64,000 nt of DNA from Rummeliibacillus sp963792445 (GTDB lineage Bacteria > Bacillota > Bacilli > Bacillales_A > Planococcaceae): contig CAWBWO010000009.1 of NCBI GenBank assembly GCA_963792445.1, positions 124,001 through 188,000 of the forward strand, written 5' to 3'. Shown here piece after piece: positions 35,127-44,275 of this stretch. The notes beneath the pieces are model-generated. The model was not told where the DNA came from. It did not search any database and saw nothing but the letters and a program-made list of their open reading frames with translations. Each line of letters begins with the position of its first letter. The first letter of the stretch is position 1. The position numbers and the translations under genes are program-made.

Positions 35127-35723
35127 ATGAAAAAAAGGTTAATCATACCGTTCATGGTAATCGTGTTAGCAGTATTTTTAACTGCTTGCGGTGGAGGAAA
35201 ATTTAAAGCCGAAACCGATTGGAAAGTACAAGATTTCAATTATACAAACCAAAACGGTGAAAAAGTTTCGCTAGAGAGTTTGAAAGGGAAGCCGTGGCTT
35301 GCGATGTTTATCTTCACAAACTGTACAAGTGTATGCCCACCAATGACAATGCATATGACAGACATTCAAAAGTCATTTGAGAAGAAAGGGTTAAAAGACT
35401 ATAAAATCGTTGGATTTAGTGTTGACCCAAAAACAGATACACCAGAAAAATTAAAAAAATACCTAGAACAATATCCAGTAGCAGATCAATCAAAATGGGA
35501 TTTGTTAACAGGTTATTCTCAAGATGATATTTCTGCCCTTGCATTAAAATCATTTAAAACTTTAGTAAAAGATGATCCAAATAGTAACCAAGTGATTCAT
35601 GGTTCAAGCTTCTACTTAGTAAACCAAGATGGAGTAGTAGTGAAAAACTATAGCGGTTATCAAGATGTTCCATATGATACGATAGCAGTTGATATGGAAA
35701 CGATTATTGAAGACGGTAAGTAA
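35127..35723 (+). CDS. SCO1/SenC family lipoprotein (copper delivery to cytochrome oxidase)
   Basis: 198 residues. Lipoprotein signal ending LTAC at residue 20 anchors it to the outer face. A thioredoxin-like fold follows with the copper-binding FTNCTSVCPPM (CxxxC) and the distal histidine in IHGSSFYLV. SCO proteins assemble the CuA site of cytochrome c oxidase. B. subtilis YpmQ is the counterpart. ATG 35127 follows TAGGAGTGA. Monocistronic. Confidence 0.9.
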   Translation: MKKRLIIPFMVIVLAVFLTACGGGKFKAETDWKVQDFNYTNQNGEKVSLESLKGKPWLAMFIFTNCTSVCPPMTMHMTDIQKSFEKKGLKDYKIVGFSVDPKTDTPEKLKKYLEQYPVADQSKWDLLTGYSQDDISALALKSFKTLVKDDPNSNQVIHGSSFYLVNQDGVVVKNYSGYQDVPYDTIAVDMETIIEDGK

Positions 35724-35728
35724 TAAAA

Positions 35729-35765
35729 AAGTAGCTACCTTAGAAAAAATAGGGTAGCTACTCTT
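35729..35765. terminator. bidirectional terminator
   Basis: GTAGCTACC and GGGTAGCTAC arms between the convergent SCO1-like and mscL genes, with A and T runs on both sides. Confidence 0.85.
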
Positions 35766-35768
35766 ATA

Positions 35769-36137
35769 TTATTTTCTCTCTTGAAGTAATGCTCGAATAT
35801 CTCTCAAAAGATCTTCAGTAGTTTCGACTGGAGCTTCTTCAACTTGTTCTTCTTGTTTTTTCTTGAAATGTATTTTTGAAATAATGCGAATGAATACGAA
35901 AATAGAAAATGCAATAATAAAGAAGTCAAATATATTTTGCAAAAAATTCCCATACATAATTTTGTGATAATGTAACTCTTTAAAATCAATATTACCAATC
36001 AATAATCCAAGGATTGGCATAATAATATCCGCTACTAAAGAAGAAACAATCTTACCAAAAGCTGCACCAATGATGACACCAATCGCTAGATCCAAGACAT
36101 TCCCTTTTAAGGCGAATTTTTTGAAATCTTGCCACAT
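35769..36137 (-). CDS. mscL: large-conductance mechanosensitive channel
   Basis: 122 residues, typical MscL: MWQDFKKFALKGNVLDLAIGVIIGAAFGKIVSSLVADIIMPILGLL forms helix 1 and the pore, NIFDFFIIAFSIFVFIRII is helix 2, and a charged C-terminal bundle ends TEDLLRDIRALLQ. It opens under membrane tension to release solutes during osmotic downshock. Ribosome site AGGGGGGTG. Confidence 0.95.
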   Translation of the reverse strand: MWQDFKKFALKGNVLDLAIGVIIGAAFGKIVSSLVADIIMPILGLLIGNIDFKELHYHKIMYGNFLQNIFDFFIIAFSIFVFIRIISKIHFKKKQEEQVEEAPVETTEDLLRDIRALLQERK

Positions 36138-36312
36138 AAACTATACACCCCCCTATCTATTGTTAATTTCGTACGAAGGATGAAAAAAACATAATATATT
36201 ATAACAAACTATTATTAGAACAGATTTTCCTTTATTAATAATTTGCCCTTCCATGTTATGATAAGTTTTTAGTAATATGGAATATTTATACTTATAGAAT
36301 TGAGGTTGTTAT

Positions 36313-37755
36313 ATGAATAAAGTATTTGTAGCTGTATTACTAGCGACAGCTTTGGCCGCAATTGAAGGTACGATTGTATCAACAGCAATTCCAAGTATTA
36401 CCACTGACCTTTCTGGGGTTGAATTAATCAGTTGGATCTATTCTGCCTATCTATTAACTTCAGCGATTTCTGCCGTTATTTTTGGTAAATTGGCAGATTT
36501 GTTTGGAAGAAAGAAAATGATCATCGCTGGTATTAGTCTTTTCTTATTCGGTTCGTTTTTATGTGGATTAGCTACCTCCATGGAATTTTTAATTGTTTCT
36601 CGCGCGGTACAGGGGATTGGTGCAGGATCTATTTTGCCTATCACTTTAACCATCGTTGGAGAGCTTTTTAAGAGCGAGAAAGAACGAGCGAAGGGGCAAG
36701 GGTATATTAGTATGGTATGGGGGATTTCTGGCGTTCTAGGGCCATTAATTGGTGGATTTATCGTTGATCAATTAACATGGCATTATATTTTCTTTTTGAA
36801 TATTCCGTTTGGGGTAGGGGCAATATTCTTGATTGCAAAGTATTATCAAGAAGATCTAGTAAAATTGAAGAGAAAAATAGATTATGCAGGCGCAATCCTT
36901 TTTTCAATCGGCATGGTAGCGTTACTCTATGCACTTATTGCAGGAAGTAATACCCAACATTGGCTGACACCTTCTCAATTGATTTTTTATATCTTTGCCA
37001 TTGTATTCTTAGGTTTGTTCGTCTTTAACGAAAGGAAAGTATTAGAGCCAATAATTCCATTGTCATTATTTAAGAATAAGCGTTTGAATGTAATTAACGG
37101 GTTATCATTATTCTGTATGGCGATCGTAATCAGTATTTCTGCGTATTTACCAATTTATGCTCAATCTGTCTTAGGAAAAAACGCAACCGAAGCAGGTTTA
37201 ATGCTTACCCCATTATCTGTTATGTGGACAGTGGGTGCAATTGTAGTGGGAAATTTAGTTGGACGATTTTCAAACAAGACGATTATTCAATTAGGGACTG
37301 TGTTATTAGTCATTGCAACAACGATGTTGATGTTCTTATCTACAAATACAAATTCATTCTATGTTTCGATAGCTATTGCCTTTTTAGGATTAGGTATGGG
37401 TTTTATCTCACCTATGCTTGTCATTGCTGTTCAGGCATCCACTTCAGAGGAACAATTAGGCACAGCTATTGGTTTAAATTCATTTATTAACACATTTAGT
37501 CAGTCCATTGGTGCTGCAATATTTGGCGCAATCTTCAATACAGCAACAAGTTGGAAACTGGCGCAAGTTGGAGCAGAACATATAAATTTAAATGGTTCTT
37601 TTGATCATACAGTTTTCTCATCCGAACAAATTAATCGTATAATCCACATTATAGTAGGGGGCATACAATCTGTTTATTCAGGTACTGTGATTTTCGCACT
37701 GGTTGCATTCCTATTAACATTCTTTTTACCTAAAAGAAAAGTACAATCAAAATAG
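36313..37755 (+). CDS. MFS drug exporter, DHA2 family (14 helices)
   Basis: 480 residues. MNKVFVAVLLATALAAIEGTIVSTAIPSI starts helix 1 with the DHA motif; GKLADLFGRKKM is motif A, and SRAVQGIGAGSILPITLTIVGELF motifs B/D. Length and predicted 14 helices fit the DHA2 proton-antiporter group (EmrB/QacA type). The substrate is unknown; no regulator is adjacent. Ribosome site TTGAGG. Confidence 0.88.
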   Translation: MNKVFVAVLLATALAAIEGTIVSTAIPSITTDLSGVELISWIYSAYLLTSAISAVIFGKLADLFGRKKMIIAGISLFLFGSFLCGLATSMEFLIVSRAVQGIGAGSILPITLTIVGELFKSEKERAKGQGYISMVWGISGVLGPLIGGFIVDQLTWHYIFFLNIPFGVGAIFLIAKYYQEDLVKLKRKIDYAGAILFSIGMVALLYALIAGSNTQHWLTPSQLIFYIFAIVFLGLFVFNERKVLEPIIPLSLFKNKRLNVINGLSLFCMAIVISISAYLPIYAQSVLGKNATEAGLMLTPLSVMWTVGAIVVGNLVGRFSNKTIIQLGTVLLVIATTMLMFLSTNTNSFYVSIAIAFLGLGMGFISPMLVIAVQASTSEEQLGTAIGLNSFINTFSQSIGAAIFGAIFNTATSWKLAQVGAEHINLNGSFDHTVFSSEQINRIIHIIVGGIQSVYSGTVIFALVAFLLTFFLPKRKVQSK

Positions 37756-37765
37756 TCTCTGACAA

Positions 37766-37816
37766 AAAAAGGGTATCAGCTAGAATTTATCGAAAATTCT
37801 AATTGATACTCTTTTC
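37766..37816. terminator. bidirectional terminator
   Basis: GGGTATCA...AGAATTT / AAATTCT...TGATACTC hairpin between convergent genes with flanking A and T runs. Confidence 0.85.
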
Positions 37817-37817
37817 A

Positions 37818-38366
37818 TTATAAAATAGTTGCACCTAATGAGTTTTTGAAATGATCAAGTGCCCATAAATGCCCGGCTTGATTAAAACTTGCAACAGAAT
37901 CTTCAAATATATTGATCGAATATCCTTTGTTGTAGGCATCTACAGCAGTATGCAATACACATATATCTGTGCATACACCCGTTAAATAGACATCATTGAT
38001 TTTTCGCTCTCGCAATAGTTGTTCTAAATTTGTTCCAACAAAGGAACTATATCTTGTTTTATCTAACCAAAAAACATTCGGTAAATCTTTTATTTCCTCA
38101 TACAATGTCTGTACTTGATGATAGAGTTCTCGACCCTTTGTGTTTCGAATATTATGTGGTGGGAATAGCTTAGATTCCGGATGGAAAGAGTCGTCTTTTT
38201 CATGTAAATCGCATGCAAATACAACGAGTTGACCGCATCTTGCGAATTGATGAATATGATTTAAAATGGCTTTCTCAAGTCGTTGTCCAGGTTCTCCACA
38301 TGTTAAAGCACCATTTTCGTCAACAAAGTCTACAGTATAATCAATCACGATTAATGCTTTCTCCAT
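37818..38366 (-). CDS. isochorismatase-family cysteine hydrolase (nicotinamidase-like)
   Basis: 182 residues. The catalytic triad of the family is visible: D8 in VIDYTVDFV, the lysine in WLDKTRYSSFVGT, and the nucleophile cysteine in YLTGVCTDICVLHTAVDAY. The HPES...FPPH stretch resembles the metal site of nicotinamidases, so PncA (nicotinamide to nicotinate, NAD salvage) is the best guess. Ribosome site TTGAGGTGA. Monocistronic. Confidence 0.82.
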   Translation of the reverse strand: MEKALIVIDYTVDFVDENGALTCGEPGQRLEKAILNHIHQFARCGQLVVFACDLHEKDDSFHPESKLFPPHNIRNTKGRELYHQVQTLYEEIKDLPNVFWLDKTRYSSFVGTNLEQLLRERKINDVYLTGVCTDICVLHTAVDAYNKGYSINIFEDSVASFNQAGHLWALDHFKNSLGATIL

Positions 38367-38521
38367 TTTATCACCTCAACCTTTTGTCTTTACATATATC
38401 ATGACATATAAAATAGAACAAATTCAATTGGAAAAAATTAAAACTAATTAAATAAAATATTTTGCAAATTCTAATAAATTAGATTATAATTACAAAAAAT
38501 ACAGAAGGGAGATGTAAGCTT

Positions 38522-38629
38522 ATGGATCGTGCTTTGACGAGAAAACTAAACAAACAGGCTTTGCTTTTTGTAGCAATTCACTCAATTTTTATTTTGAATC
38601 TAGCTTTTGACTTCTGGGAGATCCACTAA
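38522..38629 (+). CDS. 35-residue membrane microprotein
   Basis: MDRALTRKLNKQ then ALLFVAIHSIFILNLAFDFW and EIH: a basic head, one membrane helix and a short tail. A good ribosome site (GAAGGGAG) precedes ATG 38522, and a strong terminator follows 30 bases after the stop, so it looks like a complete single-gene unit. No characterised homologue is known to me. Confidence 0.6.
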   Translation: MDRALTRKLNKQALLFVAIHSIFILNLAFDFWEIH

Positions 38630-38658
38630 GGCTGTATTATGAATATGATGAAAATACG

Positions 38659-38717
38659 ATAATGCTTCTTCAAAGGCGTGTACAATTTCACCTTTTGAAG
38701 AAGCATTTTTTTGTTCG
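38659..38717 (+). terminator. rho-independent terminator of the microprotein gene
   Basis: AATGCTTCTTCAAAGG and CCTTtTGAAGAAGCATT arms (one bulged T), followed by a seven-T run. Confidence 0.85.
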
Positions 38718-38808
38718 CGAGTATTACTCAAATTGAACAAAAGAACACTTGGTTAAAAAAATGATTAGTTTATGTTTTAGAAACATTCGAAATGGACTCA
38801 ATTAATAA

Positions 38809-38823
38809 AGTTTTCTAAAAATT
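38809..38823. promoter_or_regulatory. CodY-like motif upstream of ilvE
   Basis: AGTTTTCTAAAAATT matches the CodY consensus AATTTTCWGAAAATT in 13 of 15 positions. CodY is the known GTP- and isoleucine-sensing repressor of ilv-leu operons. It lies over 100 bases upstream of the -35, so it is only a candidate. Confidence 0.35.
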
Positions 38824-38865
38824 TATTATTTAACATAAATTAGAGAAAAACCGAAATAGAGAGAA

Positions 38866-38879
38866 TGAAAACGTATTCA
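38866..38879. promoter_or_regulatory. cre site candidate (CcpA) upstream of ilvE
   Basis: TGAAAACGTATTCA matches the cre consensus TGWNANCGNTNWCA in all fixed positions but one. If transcription starts near 38961 it covers about -95 to -82, the position from which CcpA activates the B. subtilis ilv-leu operon. Confidence 0.5.
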
Positions 38880-38925
38880 ATCATGTTTTAATTTTTATAA
38901 TTAAGTGACAATTCAAAAAATACTG

Positions 38926-38954
38926 TTGACTTGAACCGAAATACGTACTATGAT
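38926..38954 (+). promoter_or_regulatory. sigma-A promoter of ilvE-ilvD
   Basis: TTGACT at 38926-38931, a 17-base spacer, and TATGAT at 38949-38954. Near-consensus, 80 bases before the ilvE start. Confidence 0.75.
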
Positions 38955-39034
38955 AGCAACAATTTAATAAATGTTTTTAAAGCGAATCGCTCTTAAACAG
39001 TTTATTGTATTTTAAAGAAAGAAGTGACAAAAGT

Positions 39035-39934
39035 ATGGGGGAACAGGTAATTTTTTTAAATGGAAATTTAGTGAAAAAGCAAGACGCTAAAATTTCTGTT
39101 TATGATCATGGTTTTTTATATGGCGATGGTGTATTTGAGGGGATTCGCTCATACAATGGAAACGTCTTTCGCTTACAAGAACATTTAATTCGTTTATATG
39201 AATCTGCAAAATCTATTTTACTTACTATTCCATATACAATGGAAGAAATGACTGAAATCGTAAAAGATACTTTAAAAGCAAATGATTTGCAAAGTGCATA
39301 TATTCGCTTAATTGTATCTCGTGGCGAAGGGAATCTAGGAATCGATCCTTCAACTTGCAAAAGTGCTAGTGTAATTGTTATTGCTGAGCCACTTGCAATA
39401 TTCCCCGCTGAATTATATGAAACTGGTATTTCAATCGTAACTGCGTCAAGCAGACGAGTTCGATCTGACGTATTAAGTCCAAAAACGAAAACGTTAAACT
39501 ATTTAAATAATATTCTAGTAAAACTTGAAGCCAAGCAAGCTGGCGTTACAGAAGCTTTAATATTAAATGAAGAAGGATATGTTGCAGAAGGTTCTGCTGA
39601 CAATATCTTCATCGTCAAAGGAAATAAGGTAATTACTCCTCCTGCTTATATTGGAGCGCTGGAAGGAATTACACGAAATGTGATTTTAGAAATTGCAAAC
39701 GAACTAGGTTATGAAGCAAGCGAAGGTGTATTTACAAGACATGATGTGTATGTAGCTGATGAAGTATTCTTAACTGGTACTGCTGCAGAAGCAATCGCAG
39801 TTGTTAACGTAGATGGCCGTGAAATCGGTAACGGTAAACCTGGTAAAGTGACAAATCAAATTCTTCAAGCATTTCGTGAAGTCGTTGAAAAACAAGGCGT
39901 AAAAGTATACGAAAAAGAAGCAACAGTAGAATAA
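39035..39934 (+). CDS. ilvE: branched-chain amino acid aminotransferase
   Basis: PLP enzyme of fold type IV, 299 residues, catalysing the last step to leucine, isoleucine and valine. GFLYGDGVFEGIRSYNG holds the substrate site; LSPKTKTLNYLNNILVKLEA holds the PLP lysine; EGYVAEGSADNIFIVK and FLTGTAAEAIAVVNVDGR are the class IV signature. ATG 39035 follows AAAGAAAGAAGTG; homology starts here, not at the upstream ORF limit. It begins the branched-chain block; ilvD follows after 12 bases. Confidence 0.94.
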   Translation: MGEQVIFLNGNLVKKQDAKISVYDHGFLYGDGVFEGIRSYNGNVFRLQEHLIRLYESAKSILLTIPYTMEEMTEIVKDTLKANDLQSAYIRLIVSRGEGNLGIDPSTCKSASVIVIAEPLAIFPAELYETGISIVTASSRRVRSDVLSPKTKTLNYLNNILVKLEAKQAGVTEALILNEEGYVAEGSADNIFIVKGNKVITPPAYIGALEGITRNVILEIANELGYEASEGVFTRHDVYVADEVFLTGTAAEAIAVVNVDGREIGNGKPGKVTNQILQAFREVVEKQGVKVYEKEATVE

Positions 39935-39946
39935 GGGGCGGTAATG

Positions 39947-41616
39947 ATGAGAAGTGACATGATAAAAAAAGGAGTCGATCGAGCTCCACACCGTAGTTTA
40001 TTATATGCTGCAGGTGTTAAAACAAAAGATTTAGATAAACCATTTATCGGTGTTTGTAATTCATATATTGATATAATTCCAGGACACGTTCACTTACAAA
40101 AATTTGGTGAAGTTGTCAAACAAGCAATTCGTGAAGCGGGTGGTATTCCATTCGAGTTCAATACGATCGGTGTTGACGATGGAATAGCAATGGGGCATAT
40201 TGGTATGCGCTATTCATTACCAAGCCGTGAGTTAATTGCAGATTCTGCTGAAACAGTTATTAATGCACACTGGTTCGATGGTGTGTTTTACATACCAAAC
40301 TGCGATAAAATCACACCCGGAATGCTAATGGCAGCTGTTCGTACGAATGTTCCATCTGTCTTTGTATCCGGCGGTCCTATGGAAGCTGGTGTTTCTTCTA
40401 CAGGTGAACAACTATCATTAACTTCTGTTTTTGAGGGTGTTGGATCTTATAAAAGTGGTACTAATGACTGCAGAAAAATTAAAAGAAATTGAAGAAAATG
40501 CATGTCCAACTTGCGGTTCTTGTTCAGGGATGTTCACAGCAAACTCTATGAACTCTCTAATGGAAATGCTAGGAATGGCATTACCTGGTAACGGAACAAT
40601 TGTTGCTACATCTGATGAAAGATATCGGTTGATTAAAGAAGCTGCAGAACATTTAATCCGTATGATTAAAGAAGATGTAAAACCTACGAGATATCATTAC
40701 GAAAGAAACAATCGATGATGCATTTGCTCTTGATATGGCAATGGGTGGTTCAACAAATACTGTTTTACATACACTTGCAATCGCTCATGAAGCAGAAATT
40801 GATTATAACATTGAAGATATCAACAAAGTAGCAGAACGAGTTCCATACTTAGCAAAAATCATGCCAGCATCTAATTATTCAATGCATGATGTTCATCTTG
40901 CTGGTGGAGTAAGTGCCATCATCAATGAGTTATGCAAAATACCTGGTGCGATTCATAATGACCGCATCACAGTATCTGGTAAAACCATTGAAGAACAAGT
41001 GAAAGATCATGAAATTCTAAATACTGAAGTTATTCGTACAAAAGATAATCCATATAGTCCCGTAGGTGGTTTATCTGTTCTCTTTGGTAACATCGCTCCA
41101 GATGGCGCAGTTATTAAAGTCGGTGCAGTTGATCCATCAATCAAAGAATTTACTGGAGAAGCCATTGTTTTTGATTCTCAAGAAGAAGCACAAGCTCGAA
41201 TCGATGATGGCACAGTTCAAAAAGGTCATGTAGTTGTCATTCGTTATGAAGGTCCAAAAGGTGGCCCAGGGATGCCTGAAATGCTTGCACCAACTTCAGC
41301 CATTATGGGACGTGGACTTGGTAAAGACGTAGCGCTTATTACAGATGGTCGATTCTCTGGGGCATCTCGTGGTATTTCAATTGGACACATTTCTCCTGAA
41401 GCTGCTGAGGGTGGTCCAATCGCTCTTGTTGAAAATGGAGATATCATTTCAATTGATTTAACAAATCGTACAATCGAGCTAGAAGTGTCAGATGAAGTAT
41501 TAGCAGAACGTAGAGCTAAACTACAACCATTTGAACCTAAGATTAAAAAAGGTTATTTAGCTCGTTATTCAAAATTAGTTACTTCCGCTTCTACTGGCGG
41601 CGTTATGAAAATATAA
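39947..41616 (+). CDS. ilvD: dihydroxy-acid dehydratase (two frameshifts as read)
   Basis: Fe-S enzyme forming the 2-oxo acid precursors of valine and isoleucine. Three pieces in three frames line up end to end: VDRAPHRSLLYAAG...FEGVGSYKSGT, then MTAEKLKEIEENACPTCGSCSGMFTANSMN...EDVKP, then RDIITKETIDDAFALDMAMGGSTNTVLH to the stop. The breaks lie near 40463 and 40686. Each is repaired by removing one base, and the length of 3n+2 agrees with two insertions. The repaired enzyme is about 555 residues, the normal size. ATG 39947 or 39944 follows AGGGGCGG. Sequence error is much more likely than loss. Confidence 0.9.
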
Positions 41617-41639
41617 TGAGTGTCAAATTAATATTAATC

Positions 41640-41940
41640 AAATATAGATAAAACGTTGATGAGGTTAAAGATATTAGAGTCTTGTATTTACAGAGAGCCG
41701 GGTTGCTGAGAACTGGCAGTACAACTAATATCGACATCCCCTCGGAGTGGGTTACTAAAAGCCAACAGGTAATTAGGTAGCCTCGGGCGCATACTTTTGT
41801 GCTCGTTAGATAAAGAATAGTTAATCTATTCATGAGATAGTCGTTCTTTGACTATAAATTAGGGTGGTACCATGGAAGCTTTTTTCATCCCTACGCGAAA
41901 GGTCTTCTTTTGCGTGGATGAAAAAGCTTTTTTTATATAA
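41640..41940 (+). promoter_or_regulatory. T-box leader ahead of ilvB (branched-chain specific)
   Basis: The T-box TTAGGGTGGTACCATGG lies at 41859-41875. It is followed by a terminator AAGCTTTTTTCATCC / GGATGAAAAAGCTTT with a T run to about 41938. Stem I features (AGAGAGCC...GAACTGGCAGTA) are clear. The specifier is probably ATC (Ile) at 41730-41732 in the context CTAATATCGACATC; CTC (Leu) at 41740-41742 is the alternative. It makes ilvBNC-leuBCD respond to tRNA charging separately from ilvE-ilvD. Confidence 0.8.
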
Positions 41941-41968
41941 AATACGATTTCCTGGGAGGAGTTCTTTG

Positions 41969-43725
41969 ATGAATGCACAAGTTCCACTAAAAAAACAAAC
42001 CGCGACAGATCAAGAAGTTGATCAAGAATGTAAAGCCAGTAAAACGGGTGCTGAGATTTTTATCGAATCGTTGCAAAACCAAGGCGTTGAAATAATTTTT
42101 GGATATCCAGGTGGTGCGGTCTTACCATTGTATGATGCACTTTATCGAAATCCAATTAAGCATATTCTTGCTCGTCATGAACAAGGTGCGATTCACGCTG
42201 CTGAAGGATATGCACGAGTATCAGGTAAGACTGGAGTAGTAATTGCTACATCTGGTCCAGGGGCTACAAACTTAGTCACTGGTATTACTGATGCAATGAT
42301 GGACTCTTTACCACTCGTTGTCTTTACAGGGCAAGTTGCTACGACAGTTGTTGGTACAGATGCTTTCCAAGAAGCAGATATTGTTGGAATCACACAACCA
42401 ATCACAAAACATAATTATCAAGTAAAAAATGTTCAAGACTTACCACGAATTGTAAAAGAAGCGTTTCATATCGCATCAACTGGTCGTCGTGGTCCAGTCC
42501 TAGTGGATATTCCAAAGAATATTGCAAATAGCTTATTTGATGCAAATGCAGTCGAAGAAGCTGAAATCAACTTGCCAGGATATCAACCAACATTACATCC
42601 AAATTATTTGCAAATTAAAAAAGCGGTCATCCTTACTTAGTACTGCAAAACAACCAGTTATTTTAGCGGGTGCAGGTGTTTTAGCAGCGGATGCAAAAAA
42701 TGAATTAACTGAATTTGTTGAAAAATACAATTTCCCAGTTGTAAATACACTTTTAGGACTTGGAAGCATCGAAGGTAACCATGAACTTTTCCTAGGAATG
42801 GCAGGTATGCACGGTACATTCACAGCAAATATGGCGATAAGTAATTGTGATGTATTGTTAAATATTGGCGCTCGTTTCGATGATCGTTTGACAGGAGAAT
42901 CTAGATAAATTTGCTCCTAATGCAAAGGTGATTCACATCGATATCGATCCTGCTGAGATTGGTAAAAACGTTCCAACTGAAATTCCAATCGTAGCTGACG
43001 CCAAAGAAGCATTAATCGCATTATTAGAGCAATCATTTGAAGCTCAAGATTTAACACTTTGGCATGAATATTTACACGAATGCCAAGAAGAATGTCCACT
43101 ATGGTATGACGATGATGGAGATGGAACAATCTATCCTCAATTTGCAGTTGAAACAATTCATCGTTTAACAAATGGTGAAGCAATCATTACAACAGATGTT
43201 GGTCAACATCAAATGTGGACTGCACAATATTATTCATTTAAAAAAGATCATAACTGGGTTACATCAGGTGGACTAGGAACAATGGGATTTGGTTTCCCAG
43301 CTGCGATTGGTGCACAGTTTGCGAAACCAGATAAAAAAGTCATTTCAATCGTTGGTGACGCTGGTTTCCAAATGACATTGCAAGAACTTGCATTGCTGAA
43401 AGAATTTAAATTACCAGTGAAAATTTTCATCTTAAATAATAGCTGTTTAGGAATGGTTCGCCAATGGCAAGAAACATTCTATGAAGAACGTTATTCATCT
43501 TCTTTAATCCCAGTACAACCTGACTTTGTAAAACTTGCAGAAGCTTATGGTATTAAAGGTTACAAAGTTGAAAAAGTGGATGAAATTGAAGCTGTATTCA
43601 AAGAAGCAATCGAATCAGATGAACCTACTTTAGTGGACTGCCGTATAAAAGAATTAACTTTGGTTAATCCAATGGTAGCTCCTGGTAAAGGTCTTTCAGA
43701 AATGATAGGAGTGAAAAAAGGATGA
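41969..43725 (+). CDS. ilvB: acetolactate synthase large subunit (two frameshifts as read)
   Basis: Thiamine-diphosphate enzyme for the first common branched-chain step. The N-terminal part has IIFGYPGGAVLPLYDAL, ARHEQGAIHAAEGYAR and TSGPGATN. The frame then breaks near 42625, and STAKQPVILAGAGVL continues. It breaks again near 42898 (RFDDRLTG / NLDKFAPNAKVIHIDIDPAEIG). The C-terminal ThDP motif GDAGFQMTLQELALLKEF...LNNSCLGMVRQWQ is intact. Both breaks are one-base insertions; the length 3n+2 agrees, and the repaired protein is about 584 residues. GGGAGGAG precedes ATG 41969. It overlaps ilvN by ATGA. Confidence 0.9.
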
Positions 43726-44237
43726 GAAGAGTAATCTCCGTTGCAGTTATTAACCAAAGCGGCGTTCTCAATCGTGTAACAGGCTTACTGATGAAACGTC
43801 AGTTTAATATAGAAAGCATCACAGTTGGTCATACAGAACAACAAGGTATCTCTAAAATGACATTTATCGTAAATATTGAAGATCATGCGAAAATTGAACA
43901 GCTTGTGAAACAATTATCAAAACAAATTGACGTGATTAAAGTCAATGACATTACAGATAAATCTATCGTAATGCGTGAATTAGCACTTATTAAAGTTGTG
44001 GCTCCACCGAATTTGCGTAGCGAAATCAATTCAATCGTTGAACCATTTCGCGGTTCAATCATCGATATGGGTAAAAATGTGATTACTTATCAAATCGTTG
44101 GGAATCCGGAAAAAATCGACGCATTTATTGAACTAATTCGTCCTTATGGTATTAAAGAACTGACTCGTACAGGTGTAACTGCATTTGTACGTGATGCTCA
44201 AATTAAGCCATCAACGCAACTTTCGATTTTACAATAA
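43722..44237 (+). CDS. ilvN: acetolactate synthase small (regulatory) subunit
   Basis: 171 residues. The N-terminal ACT domain (ISVAVINQSGVLNRVTGLLMKRQFNIESITVGHTE) binds valine for feedback control; the C-terminal domain (IVMRELALIKVVAPPNLRSEI...) activates the catalytic subunit. Also known as ilvH. It overlaps ilvB by ATGA, with AGGAGTG before the start, so the two subunits are translationally coupled. Confidence 0.94.
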   Translation: MRRVISVAVINQSGVLNRVTGLLMKRQFNIESITVGHTEQQGISKMTFIVNIEDHAKIEQLVKQLSKQIDVIKVNDITDKSIVMRELALIKVVAPPNLRSEINSIVEPFRGSIIDMGKNVITYQIVGNPEKIDAFIELIRPYGIKELTRTGVTAFVRDAQIKPSTQLSILQ

Positions 44238-44275
44238 ATATAAAAACCTAAAAAACAAATCAGGGGGAAATTAAA

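Larger units (their letters stand above)
38630..39034. other. 405-base intergenic region ahead of ilvE
   Basis: Holds the terminator of the microprotein gene, a CodY-like motif (38809), a cre-like site (38866), the ilvE promoter (38926-38954), and an imperfect hairpin in the ilvE leader (38967-39006). No gene is seen. Confidence 0.6.

Noticed and set aside
38908..38922. Second CodY motif (ACAATTCAAAAAATA) near the ilvE promoter
   Set aside because: Too many mismatches to AATTTTCWGAAAATT without gaps.
39947..43725. Programmed frameshifting as the cause of split ilvD and ilvB
   Set aside because: The break sites lack slippery heptamers and downstream structures, and each gene would need two shifts; one-base insertion errors explain the pattern more simply.
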